This document shows positions 1 through 7,911 of a stretch of 14,744 nt of DNA, in pieces. This stretch comes from an uncultured Clostridia bacterium (GTDB lineage: Bacteria > Bacillota_A > Clostridia > Christensenellales > UBA3700), in NCBI GenBank assembly GCA_946545105.1, contig CAMNMY010000004.1, forward strand, positions 1-14,744, given 5' to 3'. Below the pieces are notes generated by a model that saw only the letters and a program-made list of their open reading frames with translations, did not search any database and was not told where the DNA came from. Numbering within the stretch: position 1 is the first letter of the stretch; every line of letters starts with the position of its first letter. The position numbers and the translations under genes are program-made.

Positions 1-2637
1 ATATAGAAGGTCATATGATTGATAATAAATAGTCTTTGCTACATATGATGTATTGTCTGTATAAACTGTCTCGCCAGTCAATAAATCTACAACGCTTATC
101 TCTATATATTCTGCTGATCTTAACAATCCTAATTGGATATATCCAAGCGCATACATAGATTGTGAGAATATAGATAATGATGCGTATTCTTCATTCGCGT
201 CAGGCTTATCTTGATCGTCATCTAAATTAAATACGAATTCACCTAGTGGTAAATAATATGAATCAGCATAAACGCCTAATGATCTAGATTGTCTCATGTA
301 TACATCATCTTTGTTATCATATGCTGTTATATCTAATACTGCTGCATCATCCCAATCTCCATAGAATCCAATAAATGGACAAGAGATCGAATAGATATCT
401 CCAAGTTGAGGAACAAGATTAATATATCCTTCAATATATGTACCATTTGTAAAGCTATTCAATATCTCAATAGATTCTTCCGTTAATGTAAATGTTATAG
501 ATACATCCAATTTATTATTGGCTGGTACTGTAATATATGTTGATGTAGAACCATTAATTGAATTGATTGTAAACTCAAGGTTTTGATCATATCCAGATAA
601 ATATCCATCTTCAATTAATTCTGTTAAAACAATTAGATTAATGTTATATGTTCTACTAGCGTCATTGTTATTGTGTACTGTGAAATTCAAAGTGATAGTG
701 ATATCTAAATTGTCTCCTAGCTCTATCTTTGTTTTAGACACATCGCTTGTTGTTATATAAGCATTTGATTCTGTTGCTTGAATTAAATCAACTAAACCTG
801 AACCTTGTGCTCTTGGAGATAGACAAACACCATTAATATCTTGCAATATTTCAGTGTTTGACATTATTAGTTGATTTGCTAATGTTAAAACATCTTGTTT
901 TGTTGATGCTAAATTGTTTTCTTGAATATATTGTCTAACAGCAGTATATGCACCTGCTAAATTTGGAGATGCCATTGATGTTCCGCTGCTTTGAGCATAT
1001 TCTTGGTCGTTAACTGCTGAATAAATATTTGAACCATATGCTGATACATCAACGCCAAGGCCCAACTTAGTTGTAACACCCTTAGATGAATATGCAGCAA
1101 TTGAAGCTTTAATATTATTCTCTTTTAAAACTATTTGCTTTGTTTCTTGGCTTAATAAGATATCTCCGTATTTTGCATCAACTAAGCATATTGGGAAATC
1201 CATTGTTATTGATGGTCTACCAGAGCCAGCATTATTAACTACGATGATTCCAATAGCGCCCTTGTCTTTTGCTGTTTGTGCTTTTTGTGCAAATGTAATA
1301 TCTCCACCTCTTTGAACGACAACAATCTTTCCATTCACATCTACGCCTTCATAATCTTGTGCTTGGCCATATGAGATGCTAGATCCATTTGTTATTACAA
1401 CATAATCTAAAGTCTTTTGTGTATCGCCATCTAATAAATCTTCAACAAAATCTATCGTCTTTTGGGTAGTAGAGTTATATCCATTTGTGAACAACATATT
1501 TGTTGAGCCAACTTCTATCCATCTCATCTCTTCTGCACTTGCAGTAGATATTGACCCACTATATGTTGCTGGAGAAGATAGCGCTGTGTTGTCTATATAT
1601 TCTTCTTTTGCTATATTTGAACCGCTTTCACTTCCGTTTGCGCTTGTGTATTCATTACCTGCTGCGCAAACAACACTAATTCCTGACTCTTCAGCTGCCT
1701 TTACAGCTTTATAGAAAGCACTATCGTCTTCTTCAAATCCTGAATTTCTTCCTAATGATAAATTAATGACATCTACATCCAATTTAATGCTATCTTCAAT
1801 CGCAGCTATTATTACATCATCCGTCATTGCACCATTGCTATCTGAAACCTTCATTAGCGCTAATTGTGCATTAGGGACAACGCCAACAATAGTTGTACTT
1901 CCAGCCACAATGCCTGCTACGTGAGTTCCGTGATATTCAGAGGCTAGATATACATCTGTATCTCCTTCGCCATAATCATATGCATAAGCAATCTTATCTG
2001 ATATATACATGCTTTGTGCTGATGCGCCAGATATCTTGTATGAATTTAAAGAATGTAGAACAGAAGATATATCTTGTGTAGTTAACGCAAGATTTGTTGA
2101 TGATATTGTCGAGAATGCTATATGTGATGTATCAAATGCTGAATCGATTACAGCTACAACCATGCCATCGCCTTGATATGAAGTTGTGTTGTTTATAATT
2201 CCTTCGTTTGTTCCTGATGATGCAGAATAATGATAATCACTCTCTTCAAGGTCATCTGCATAATATGTGCTTGCTAGTTCAACACTCTCAATATAGCTTA
2301 GTGAAGATAATTGAACTATATCTTTGATCTTGATTGAGAATGATTGGCCATTGAAAACGGAATTAAATGAATATCTTTCTTGAATTTCTACGTCTTCAAG
2401 ATCGTTCGCAATAGAATGAGATGCAGAATCTTTGAATGTAGCGATAACTACAACTTCCTCTTCTGCATACTCGTTTAAATACTCTTCTGAAAATTGAGAT
2501 AGTATTGAATCAATATTAAATGTAGTTGTATCTTCTACTTGCGTTAACTCAAATGTGTCATCCGCAAAACAATATGCACTTGTAAATATTAATGATACTG
2601 CTAATACTAAAACTAATAATATTGCTACTCTCTTCAT
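1..2637 (-). CDS. Secreted subtilisin-family (S8) serine protease, lactocepin/C5a-peptidase type; 3' end beyond the window
   Basis: Open from ATG at 2637 to the left edge (879 residues, no stop), so the C terminus and any wall anchor are missing. Visible in order: signal peptide (residues 1 to about 25, likely cut after CFA); I9-like propeptide (about 60-125); S8 catalytic domain with Asp165 (AVIDSAFD), His236 (HGTHVAGI), oxyanion Asn328 (CAAGNE) and Ser554 (GTSMASPN); a PA domain (about 395-505, GKIVVVQRGG) inserted between Asn and Ser; then an Fn3-like domain from about 630 ending in the lactocepin-family signature PFIGFYGDW (752-760). All catalytic residues are present, so an active, exported, self-maturing protease is expected. 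Family members cut large extracellular proteins or peptides; the substrate here is unknown. It starts 16 bases after the aminotransferase stop with a strong ribosome site, so co-transcription is likely. The family call is firm, the role is inferred. Confidence 0.95.
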   Translation of the reverse strand, partial: MKRVAILLVLVLAVSLIFTSAYCFADDTFELTQVEDTTTFNIDSILSQFSEEYLNEYAEEEVVVIATFKDSASHSIANDLEDVEIQERYSFNSVFNGQSFSIKIKDIVQLSSLSYIESVELASTYYADDLEESDYHYSASSGTNEGIINNTTSYQGDGMVVAVIDSAFDTSHIAFSTISSTNLALTTQDISSVLHSLNSYKISGASAQSMYISDKIAYAYDYGEGDTDVYLASEYHGTHVAGIVAGSTTIVGVVPNAQLALMKVSDSNGAMTDDVIIAAIEDSIKLDVDVINLSLGRNSGFEEDDSAFYKAVKAAEESGISVVCAAGNEYTSANGSESGSNIAKEEYIDNTALSSPATYSGSISTASAEEMRWIEVGSTNMLFTNGYNSTTQKTIDFVEDLLDGDTQKTLDYVVITNGSSISYGQAQDYEGVDVNGKIVVVQRGGDITFAQKAQTAKDKGAIGIIVVNNAGSGRPSITMDFPICLVDAKYGDILLSQETKQIVLKENNIKASIAAYSSKGVTTKLGLGVDVSAYGSNIYSAVNDQEYAQSSGTSMASPNLAGAYTAVRQYIQENNLASTKQDVLTLANQLIMSNTEILQDINGVCLSPRAQGSGLVDLIQATESNAYITTSDVSKTKIELGDNLDITITLNFTVHNNNDASRTYNINLIVLTELIEDGYLSGYDQNLEFTINSINGSTSTYITVPANNKLDVSITFTLTEESIEILNSFTNGTYIEGYINLVPQLGDIYSISCPFIGFYGDWDDAAVLDITAYDNKDDVYMRQSRSLGVYADSYYLPLGEFVFNLDDDQDKPDANEEYASLSIFSQSMYALGYIQLGLLRSAEYIEISVVDLLTGETVYTDNTSYVAKTIYYQSYDLLY

Positions 2638-2641
2638 CAAA

Positions 2642-2648
2642 TCTCCTT
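2642..2648 (-). promoter_or_regulatory. Ribosome binding site of the S8 protease
   Basis: AAGGAGA on the minus strand, about 4-5 bases before the ATG at 2637 and just after the aminotransferase stop at 2654-2656. It fixes the protease start, which is followed at once by a signal peptide. Confidence 0.85.
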
Positions 2649-2653
2649 ATGCC

Positions 2654-3841
2654 CTAGAGATTGTATCTTTTAGCAAGTTTCGCAAATTGGCTTAAGCTGC
2701 GTTCGATTGTATCGTAAGCAACGCAGTATGCGATTCTAACATATCCTTTTACACCGAATGATGATGCTGGAACCATTAAGATGTTGTATTCCTTTGCTAC
2801 TTTTACGAATTCCTTGTCGTCTTCTTCAGGGCTCTTCATGAATAGATAGAAAGCGCCTTCTGGTTCTACACATTCAAAACCAAGTGCCTTTAATCCTTCA
2901 TAAAGCTTTATTCTATTTTTGTTATATGCTTCGATATCTGTCTTTTCATTTAGACAGTTCTTAATTAACTTTTGTTGTAGTGATGGAGCGTTTACGAATC
3001 CTAAGATTCTTGTTGCTACTCCCATAGCAGATACTAACTCTTCAAATGAATCTGCTTCGTTTGGAACTACTAAATATCCAATTCTTTCACCAGGTAGAGA
3101 TAGAGATTTAGAATATGAATAACCAACGATTGTATTTGCATAATACTTAGTTAAATATGGTACTTCTACATCCTTAAATACCAACTCTCTATATGGTTCA
3201 TCTGAAATTAAATAGATACATGTATTCAATTCTTGTTGTTTTGCATTTAAAATTGAGGCAAGCTTTTCAATCCATTCTTTCTTATAGATGATACCTGTTG
3301 GGTTATTTGGATTGTTAATGATAACTGCCTTTGTTCTTGCAGTAATCTTGCTTTCAAAGTCTTTATAGTCTGGCTCAAATGTTGGAGGGTTTGGATTTAC
3401 TTCAACCAACTTTCCATCGAAGTTAGATACATAGTTTTTATATTCACCAAAATATGGAGCAAATACAATAACTTCATCTTGAGGATCCAAAATAGACTTT
3501 AATGCTACATTTAATCCGCCAGCAGCGCCAACTGTCATAATGATATTCTTTTCAGAAAAAGATGTATTGAATCTCTTATTTAAAGATTGAGCAATTGCTA
3601 ATCTAACATCTTCATATCCTGCATTAGACATATATCCGTGAAGAATAATAGAATCTTCTTCATCTACTATTTTCTTAATACTCTCGTTTACTGATTTTGG
3701 TGCAGGAACGTTTGGATTACCTAAAGAGAAATCGAAAACATTTTCTTTTCCGTATTTCTTTGCTAGAGCTTTTCCTTCTTCGAACATAGCTCTAATAACT
3801 GATGATCCTTTAACTAATCCTTCCATTTTCTTTGATATCAT
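2654..3841 (-). CDS. Class I PLP-dependent aminotransferase (aspartate aminotransferase-like)
   Basis: A 395-residue cytosolic fold-type I aminotransferase of normal family length. Visible: substrate-loop region SLGNPN (39-44), NNPNNPTG (177-183) with the ring-contacting Asn180, ISDEPY (212-217) with Asp214 for the pyridine nitrogen and Tyr217, the Schiff-base Lys245 in SYSKSLSLPGERIGY with phosphate-binding Arg253, and C-terminal Arg369 (YVRIAYC), expected to hold the substrate carboxylate. The family moves an amino group between an amino acid and a 2-oxoacid; the sequence does not settle whether the substrate is aspartate, alanine or an aromatic amino acid. The start is supported by a GAGGT ribosome site 5 bases upstream. 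It lies 98 bases after the methyltransferase gene, with a possible promoter in that gap, and directly before the protease gene. No defects seen. Confidence 0.93.
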   Translation of the reverse strand: MISKKMEGLVKGSSVIRAMFEEGKALAKKYGKENVFDFSLGNPNVPAPKSVNESIKKIVDEEDSIILHGYMSNAGYEDVRLAIAQSLNKRFNTSFSEKNIIMTVGAAGGLNVALKSILDPQDEVIVFAPYFGEYKNYVSNFDGKLVEVNPNPPTFEPDYKDFESKITARTKAVIINNPNNPTGIIYKKEWIEKLASILNAKQQELNTCIYLISDEPYRELVFKDVEVPYLTKYYANTIVGYSYSKSLSLPGERIGYLVVPNEADSFEELVSAMGVATRILGFVNAPSLQQKLIKNCLNEKTDIEAYNKNRIKLYEGLKALGFECVEPEGAFYLFMKSPEEDDKEFVKVAKEYNILMVPASSFGVKGYVRIAYCVAYDTIERSLSQFAKLAKRYNL

Positions 3842-3846
3842 TTTCT

Positions 3847-3857
3847 ACCTCGCCTTT
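3847..3857 (-). promoter_or_regulatory. Ribosome binding site of the aminotransferase
   Basis: Minus-strand AAAGGCGAGGT with 5 bases to the ATG at 3841. It supports this ATG over the in-frame ATG five codons later. Confidence 0.8.
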
Positions 3858-3909
3858 GTATTTTAGTTTCACTACCTAAAAAATACTTAAATTAATTTCA
3901 TTTATATCT

Positions 3910-3915
3910 ATTATA
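3910..3915 (-). promoter_or_regulatory. Possible -10 box for an aminotransferase-protease transcript
   Basis: A perfect TATAAT (minus strand) sits in the 98-base gap between methyltransferase and aminotransferase genes, about 70 bases before the aminotransferase ATG. No good -35 hexamer is found 16-18 bases upstream, where a 6-bp palindrome lies instead. It may be a weak or activator-dependent internal promoter, or chance in AT-rich DNA. Confidence 0.4.
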
Positions 3916-3918
3916 CTC

Positions 3919-3933
3919 CAAAGCATAGCTTTG
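3919..3933. repeat. Short palindrome CAAAGC-ATA-GCTTTG after the methyltransferase gene
   Basis: A perfect 6-bp inverted repeat with a 3-base centre, 6 bases beyond the methyltransferase stop. No T-run follows on the minus strand, so it is a poor intrinsic terminator. It matches the palindrome at 4381-4395 (opposite orientation) except for one paired change, A:T to G:C. Confidence 0.5.
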
Positions 3934-3939
3934 AATATA

Positions 3940-5259
3940 TTAATCTATATTGACCTCTTTTCTTAGCCCCTTTGGATAATGGTTCTTTGCCTGATTCCCA
4001 TCGCCTTTAAACCATGCAAGTGGCAATCCTTCTACACATATTAACCCCCATCCAACTATATCTGTTGGTATTGTTAGGCCATTTATAACATCTTGTGCAT
4101 ACTTTGAATCAGCCTTTAAGTCAATTATACGCTTAACATCCTCTCTCTTTATTGCTAACGCAAGAGAATGCGATGGCTCAAATCTATTCTTCTTTAAAAC
4201 GCCTAAATGAAGCCCAGGTCTTTCAACCTTTAATCCATCAAGCTTTGTATATGGTGCTAAATATAAATTATCTCCAAAAGTTAAATTGTATTGAATGTCT
4301 ATATTTAGATTATCTTTTACCCATTTTGTAAAATCTGGACTTTGCTTAATTGGCTTTAAAGCAATCTCCTTTTGTATATTCGAAGCTATGCTTCGTTGAA
4401 GGATGGCAAAAAAGTGGCCCTCACCTTTTACTTTATGAGGATATATTCTTTGTGTAAGTCCATCTTTATCTAAACCATTTTCAAATTTATATTTGCTTTG
4501 CACCAAATAAAAATCTGGATGCTCAAAAAGAAACTTTTCTACAACCGATTCGTTTTCTTTATTTGAGAATGTACAAGTTGAAAATACAATTCTTGCCGTA
4601 TCTGCGCAGCACTTTGCCGCCTCGTTTAGAATCTCTAATTGACGCTCTGCACACATCTCAACATTCTCTACACTCCATTCGTTTATTGCATCTGGATTCT
4701 TTCTAAACATGCCTTCACCAGAACAAGGTGCATCTACTAGGATTTTATTAAAGAAGCCCTTGAAGTGCTTTGCAATGTTCTTTGGCGTTTCATTTAAAAC
4801 TATTGCATTTTTAATGCCCATTCTTTCAATGTTTGAAGAAAGAATTTTTGCACGAGATGGGATTATCTCGTTAGATATTAAAAGCCCTGTGCCATTTAGC
4901 TTTGCTCCTATTTGTGTGCTCTTTCCACCAGGTGCTGCACACATATCTAAAACATAATCCCCTTCTTTTATGTCTAATTCTTCAACAACTGCCATTGCTG
5001 ATGGCTCTTGTATGTAATATAGACCCATTTCGTGGAAGATATGCTTTCCAGGTTGATCTATGTCTTTATAGTAATATCCTGTGTCGCACCAAGGAATACT
5101 CTCTAATTCAAAAGGAAGCAAAGCTTCGTTTTCAATTTTTAATTGGTTAATTCTTAATCCTTTATATGAAGGTAAATTGTATGACTCGATAAACGCGTCA
5201 TACTCATCCTTTAATATATCTTTCATTTCTTTTTTGAATTCTTCTTTTAGATTAATCAT
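3940..5259 (-). CDS. rsmF: RsmF/RsmB-NOP family 16S rRNA m5C methyltransferase
   Basis: A 439-residue cytosolic SAM-dependent RNA methyltransferase. Visible: N-terminal Fmu/NOP-type region (about 1-95), SAM motif I DMCAAPGGKS (105-114), motif IV VDAPCSGEGMFRK with Cys179 and motif VI STCTFSNKENES with Cys229. These are the two cysteines NOL1/NOP2/Sun enzymes use for covalent attack on C5 of cytosine and for product release. After about residue 300 come the RsmF-type C-terminal domain and a PUA-like tail with GWGLICVEGLPLAWFKG and HYPKGLRK. RsmF homologues modify cytosines of the 16S rRNA decoding region (C1407 in E. coli); the exact sites here are unknown. The ATG overlaps the ATPase stop as ATGA, which suggests translational coupling. 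Family is certain; the rsmF symbol is by domain layout. Confidence 0.92.
   Translation of the reverse strand: MINLKEEFKKEMKDILKDEYDAFIESYNLPSYKGLRINQLKIENEALLPFELESIPWCDTGYYYKDIDQPGKHIFHEMGLYYIQEPSAMAVVEELDIKEGDYVLDMCAAPGGKSTQIGAKLNGTGLLISNEIIPSRAKILSSNIERMGIKNAIVLNETPKNIAKHFKGFFNKILVDAPCSGEGMFRKNPDAINEWSVENVEMCAERQLEILNEAAKCCADTARIVFSTCTFSNKENESVVEKFLFEHPDFYLVQSKYKFENGLDKDGLTQRIYPHKVKGEGHFFAILQRSIASNIQKEIALKPIKQSPDFTKWVKDNLNIDIQYNLTFGDNLYLAPYTKLDGLKVERPGLHLGVLKKNRFEPSHSLALAIKREDVKRIIDLKADSKYAQDVINGLTIPTDIVGWGLICVEGLPLAWFKGDGNQAKNHYPKGLRKEVNID
4381..4395. repeat. Short palindrome CGAAGC-TAT-GCTTCG inside the methyltransferase gene
   Basis: A perfect 6-bp inverted repeat with a 3-base centre, in coding sequence for the linker between the catalytic domain and the C-terminal domain. 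Its reverse complement equals the 3919-3933 palindrome apart from one compensating base pair. Confidence 0.45.
5115..5127. repeat. Short palindrome GAAGC-AAA-GCTTC inside the methyltransferase gene
   Basis: A 5-bp inverted repeat with a 3-base centre near the 5' end of the methyltransferase gene. It shares the AAGC-N3-GCTT core with 4381-4395 and 3919-3933. It is short enough to be chance. Confidence 0.3.
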
Positions 5260-7805
5260 TTTCTAGAAAACGCACCCTTTATCTTTGATGCAATATTATT
5301 GAATATGTCTTTAAAGCTTGAGGAAGCTTTTGTCATATATGCTTCAAACTTATCTCCATATACATTATCTAATGTTCTAAATAATTTTCTTGCAATTATG
5401 TTTACAACAAATGAAATGGCAACGGCGATTAGTACATAAACTAAATCCATTATTGTTTCTGGCAATTCTACATCTAAAAGGTAACCTTTTAAATATGTGA
5501 AATCTATAGCGGCAGAAATAACGGCAAGTACTGCTGCAATAAATACGGTCAATAATCTTATCTTATTCTTTGGAAGAGATATGAATACTACGCATACAAA
5601 TGCGGCCATTGTCATAGCAAGTGATGCTAGCGATACAACATATTCTCCCATCTTTATTTGCCCAGGAATTACTCCACAAATGTTTAATATAAATATAAAG
5701 CCTGCTGCAAATATCATAGAAAGTGCTGCTGGGAATGATACCACAACGACATTTCGCATAAATTTGCCTTTCGATCTTTCCTGATTTGGCAAAAGTGCAA
5801 ATGTAAATGATGGAATCGCGATAACAAAGAATTCAATCATTAACATATTCTTTGTTGAGAATGGATATCCAAATGCTTGATCTCTTGCAACCATCATTGC
5901 AATAGCAAAGATAAATGTCATAACCATAATAAAGATATTCTTCATAATATACATTGAAGAAACCTTTTCAATATTGCCTATAACTCTTCTTCCCTCTTCA
6001 ACAATCTTTGGCATTGACTTAAAGTCGTTATCTAAAAGCACAATTCTTGAAGTATTTCTTGCAGCTTCATTTGCATTTGCAAAAGAAATAGAACAGTCGC
6101 TAGCTTTTAATGCCTGAACATCGTTAACGCCATCTCCAACCATACCTACAACGTGCTTTTGAGATTTTAATTCATTAACAATTAACACCTTTTGTTCTGG
6201 AGAAACTCTACCAAATACAACTGTATCTTTGCATAGAACTTTTAATTCTTCATTTGTTACATCTGCACAATTAACTAATTTCCATGCATCCTTAACACCA
6301 GCTTTTTTAGCAATTGCAGAAACAGTTTCTGGATTATCTCCAGATATAATCTTTATATCTACATCGTTTTGATTAAACCAAGATAGAATATTTGTTATAT
6401 TTTCTTTTAATTTTTCTTCGATTGTAAATAGGCAGATTGGATTTGTTGTAAGTGGGTCTATATCGTCAATAGAGCCGTCAAATGAAGCAAGAAGGATTGT
6501 TCTCTTTCCCTCAATTGATTTCGTCTCACAATACTTCAAAACGGCCTCATTCTTCAAGCAAATAAAGTCTGGTGCACCCAATATATATGTCTTGCCACTA
6601 TCTAGCGTCATTGCGCTATATTTTCTTTCAGATGAGAAAGGTAAAGCCTCAAGTGGATTTAACAACTTTGAATTTTCACAATATTTATTCAAAGCAAGCG
6701 CTGTTGGCTTTTTATCTTTATTCACTTCGTTCATTGTAAAGATTATTGATTTAATACTATCTTCGTCGTATTGCTTATCTATGATATGGTTGTCTATAAC
6801 TTCTAAATTGCCATCTGTAATAGTTCCCGTCTTATCCAAAAGTAGCGTATCTACCATAGCAAGCATTTCAATACTATAAATATCTTGAGGTAAAGCATTG
6901 AATTTTGTAAGTTTTAATACTGATTGAGCAAGAGCTGTTGATGTAACAACAAACATTCCACAAGGGATCATACCAAGCATAGAAGAAAATGCCATCAAAA
7001 GCGTATCGTCCCAACTTTCTTTTGCAAGTTGTGATGCAACGATAAGCATTATTCCTAAAACAAACAATGCAATTGAAAATGCTTTTATGATATTGTCTAT
7101 AATCGTGAATAGTTTTGATTGTGGCTTATTTACCTTTCTTGCAATATTTGCAATAGATTCAATATAGCAGTCCTTGCCAACTCTTTCTGCTCTAACGGCA
7201 GCTTCGCCAGCCAAGACTACGCTTCCTGCCATAATCTTGTTATCCTTAGCCCTTTTTACGCCCCTAGATTCGCCAGTTAGGATTGATTCGTCTAATTCAA
7301 CAGCGCCATCCAATATTACGCCATCTACAGGCACTTGTTGGCCGGCTGTTAAAATAAATACATCGTCTAGCACCAAATCTTCAGTTGAAATGTTTTTGGT
7401 ATTTCCTTCTCTTATTACATCACATGTTGATTGCTTTACAATAGATAACTTTTGCACAGTCCATTTTGCTTTTACCTCTTGAAAAATACCAACAGCTATG
7501 TTTATAGCAATCATAGATGAAGATATCGTGTAATCAAAATGGCCTAGAATATCTAGGATGATACATAAAATAATAATTAATGTGTTGCAAAAATTGAATA
7601 CATTTTGAACGACAATCTTTGTGTATGACTTTGTCTTATCTAAAGCTTTCATATTTACAAGGTTATCTTTTTGTCTATCTTTAACCTGTTCTTCTGTTAG
7701 ACCATATAATGCAGAAGCGTTGATTCTTTCTGCTTTTTTCATTTTGAAACTATCTTTTTTATGCGATATTTTCTTATTAATTTTTTCTTGAGATGGTCTT
7801 TGCAT
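5256..7805 (-). CDS. P-type cation-transporting ATPase, CtpE-like (P2-type HAD)
   Basis: An 849-residue membrane pump that couples ATP hydrolysis to cation movement. Visible: family N-terminal motif GLTEEQVKDR (35-44); M1-M2 (about 65-110); actuator loop TGES (177-180); M3-M4 (about 240-295) with ML-GMIPCGMF; phosphorylation site DKTGTITDG with Asp324; nucleotide domain with FSSERKYS (390-397) and ILGAPDF; hinge MVGDGVNDVQALKASD (555-570); then about six C-terminal membrane segments (620-805) and a Lys-rich tail. The overall layout, including IEFFVIAIPSFTFALLPN in M6, resembles actinobacterial CtpE, a calcium pump in mycobacteria. The M4 Glu of the PEGL motif is Cys282 here, so the ion is uncertain. 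No N-terminal metal-binding domain is seen. The start is uncertain: ATG 7805 or ATG 7742 (residue 22), neither with a clear ribosome site. First gene after a terminator; its stop overlaps the methyltransferase start. Confidence 0.92.
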   Translation of the reverse strand: MQRPSQEKINKKISHKKDSFKMKKAERINASALYGLTEEQVKDRQKDNLVNMKALDKTKSYTKIVVQNVFNFCNTLIIILCIILDILGHFDYTISSSMIAINIAVGIFQEVKAKWTVQKLSIVKQSTCDVIREGNTKNISTEDLVLDDVFILTAGQQVPVDGVILDGAVELDESILTGESRGVKRAKDNKIMAGSVVLAGEAAVRAERVGKDCYIESIANIARKVNKPQSKLFTIIDNIIKAFSIALFVLGIMLIVASQLAKESWDDTLLMAFSSMLGMIPCGMFVVTSTALAQSVLKLTKFNALPQDIYSIEMLAMVDTLLLDKTGTITDGNLEVIDNHIIDKQYDEDSIKSIIFTMNEVNKDKKPTALALNKYCENSKLLNPLEALPFSSERKYSAMTLDSGKTYILGAPDFICLKNEAVLKYCETKSIEGKRTILLASFDGSIDDIDPLTTNPICLFTIEEKLKENITNILSWFNQNDVDIKIISGDNPETVSAIAKKAGVKDAWKLVNCADVTNEELKVLCKDTVVFGRVSPEQKVLIVNELKSQKHVVGMVGDGVNDVQALKASDCSISFANANEAARNTSRIVLLDNDFKSMPKIVEEGRRVIGNIEKVSSMYIMKNIFIMVMTFIFAIAMMVARDQAFGYPFSTKNMLMIEFFVIAIPSFTFALLPNQERSKGKFMRNVVVVSFPAALSMIFAAGFIFILNICGVIPGQIKMGEYVVSLASLAMTMAAFVCVVFISLPKNKIRLLTVFIAAVLAVISAAIDFTYLKGYLLDVELPETIMDLVYVLIAVAISFVVNIIARKLFRTLDNVYGDKFEAYMTKASSSFKDIFNNIASKIKGAFSRK

Positions 7806-7811
7806 GTTTTT

Positions 7812-7841
7812 ATTTTATCATTTATATAAAATAATTACCAA
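7812..7841 (-). promoter_or_regulatory. Probable promoter of the ATPase-led transcription unit
   Basis: Minus strand: -35-like TTGGTA (7841-7836), an 18-base spacer, and extended -10 TG-A-TAAAAT (7820-7812). It lies just beyond the terminator of the surface-protein gene. Transcription would start near 7805, practically on the first ATG of the ATPase gene. It could be chance in AT-rich DNA, but position and extended -10 favour it. Confidence 0.5.
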
Positions 7842-7856
7842 TTAAATGCGCCACAT

Positions 7857-7885
7857 AACAAAAACGAGGGTATCCTCTACCCTCG
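7857..7885 (-). terminator. Rho-independent terminator after the surface protein/lipoprotein gene
   Basis: An 8-bp perfect stem (CGAGGGTA at 7865-7872 pairing with TACCCTCG at 7878-7885, 5-base loop) is followed on the minus strand by TTTTTGTT (7864-7857). It begins 26 bases after the TAA at 7912-7914 and separates the surface-protein transcript from the ATPase transcript. Confidence 0.9.
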
Positions 7886-7911
7886 CCTTGTTTGATTTGT
7901 TGTGTTTTTGA

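Noticed and set aside
2567..2577. Protease N terminus as a lipoprotein (Cys at residue 23)
   Set aside because: The residues before Cys23 are SAY; Tyr at -1 does not fit a lipobox, while FA-DD two residues on fits an ordinary signal peptidase site.
3919..3933. The palindrome after the methyltransferase gene as an intrinsic terminator
   Set aside because: The stem is only 6 bp, with a 3-base loop and no T-run after it on the minus strand.
5313..5330. AAAGCTT-GAGG-AAGCTTT inverted repeat near the ATPase 3' end
   Set aside because: It lies within coding sequence for the Lys/Ser-rich tail, has a different loop from the other palindromes and is easily chance in AT-rich DNA.
7174..7482. Plus-strand open frame of about 100 codons inside the ATPase gene
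   Set aside because: It is antisense to the conserved actuator domain (TGES region), Ser/Thr-rich shadow sequence without a start signal. The similar frames at 1487, 1893, 4709, 5497 and 6592 were rejected for the same reason.
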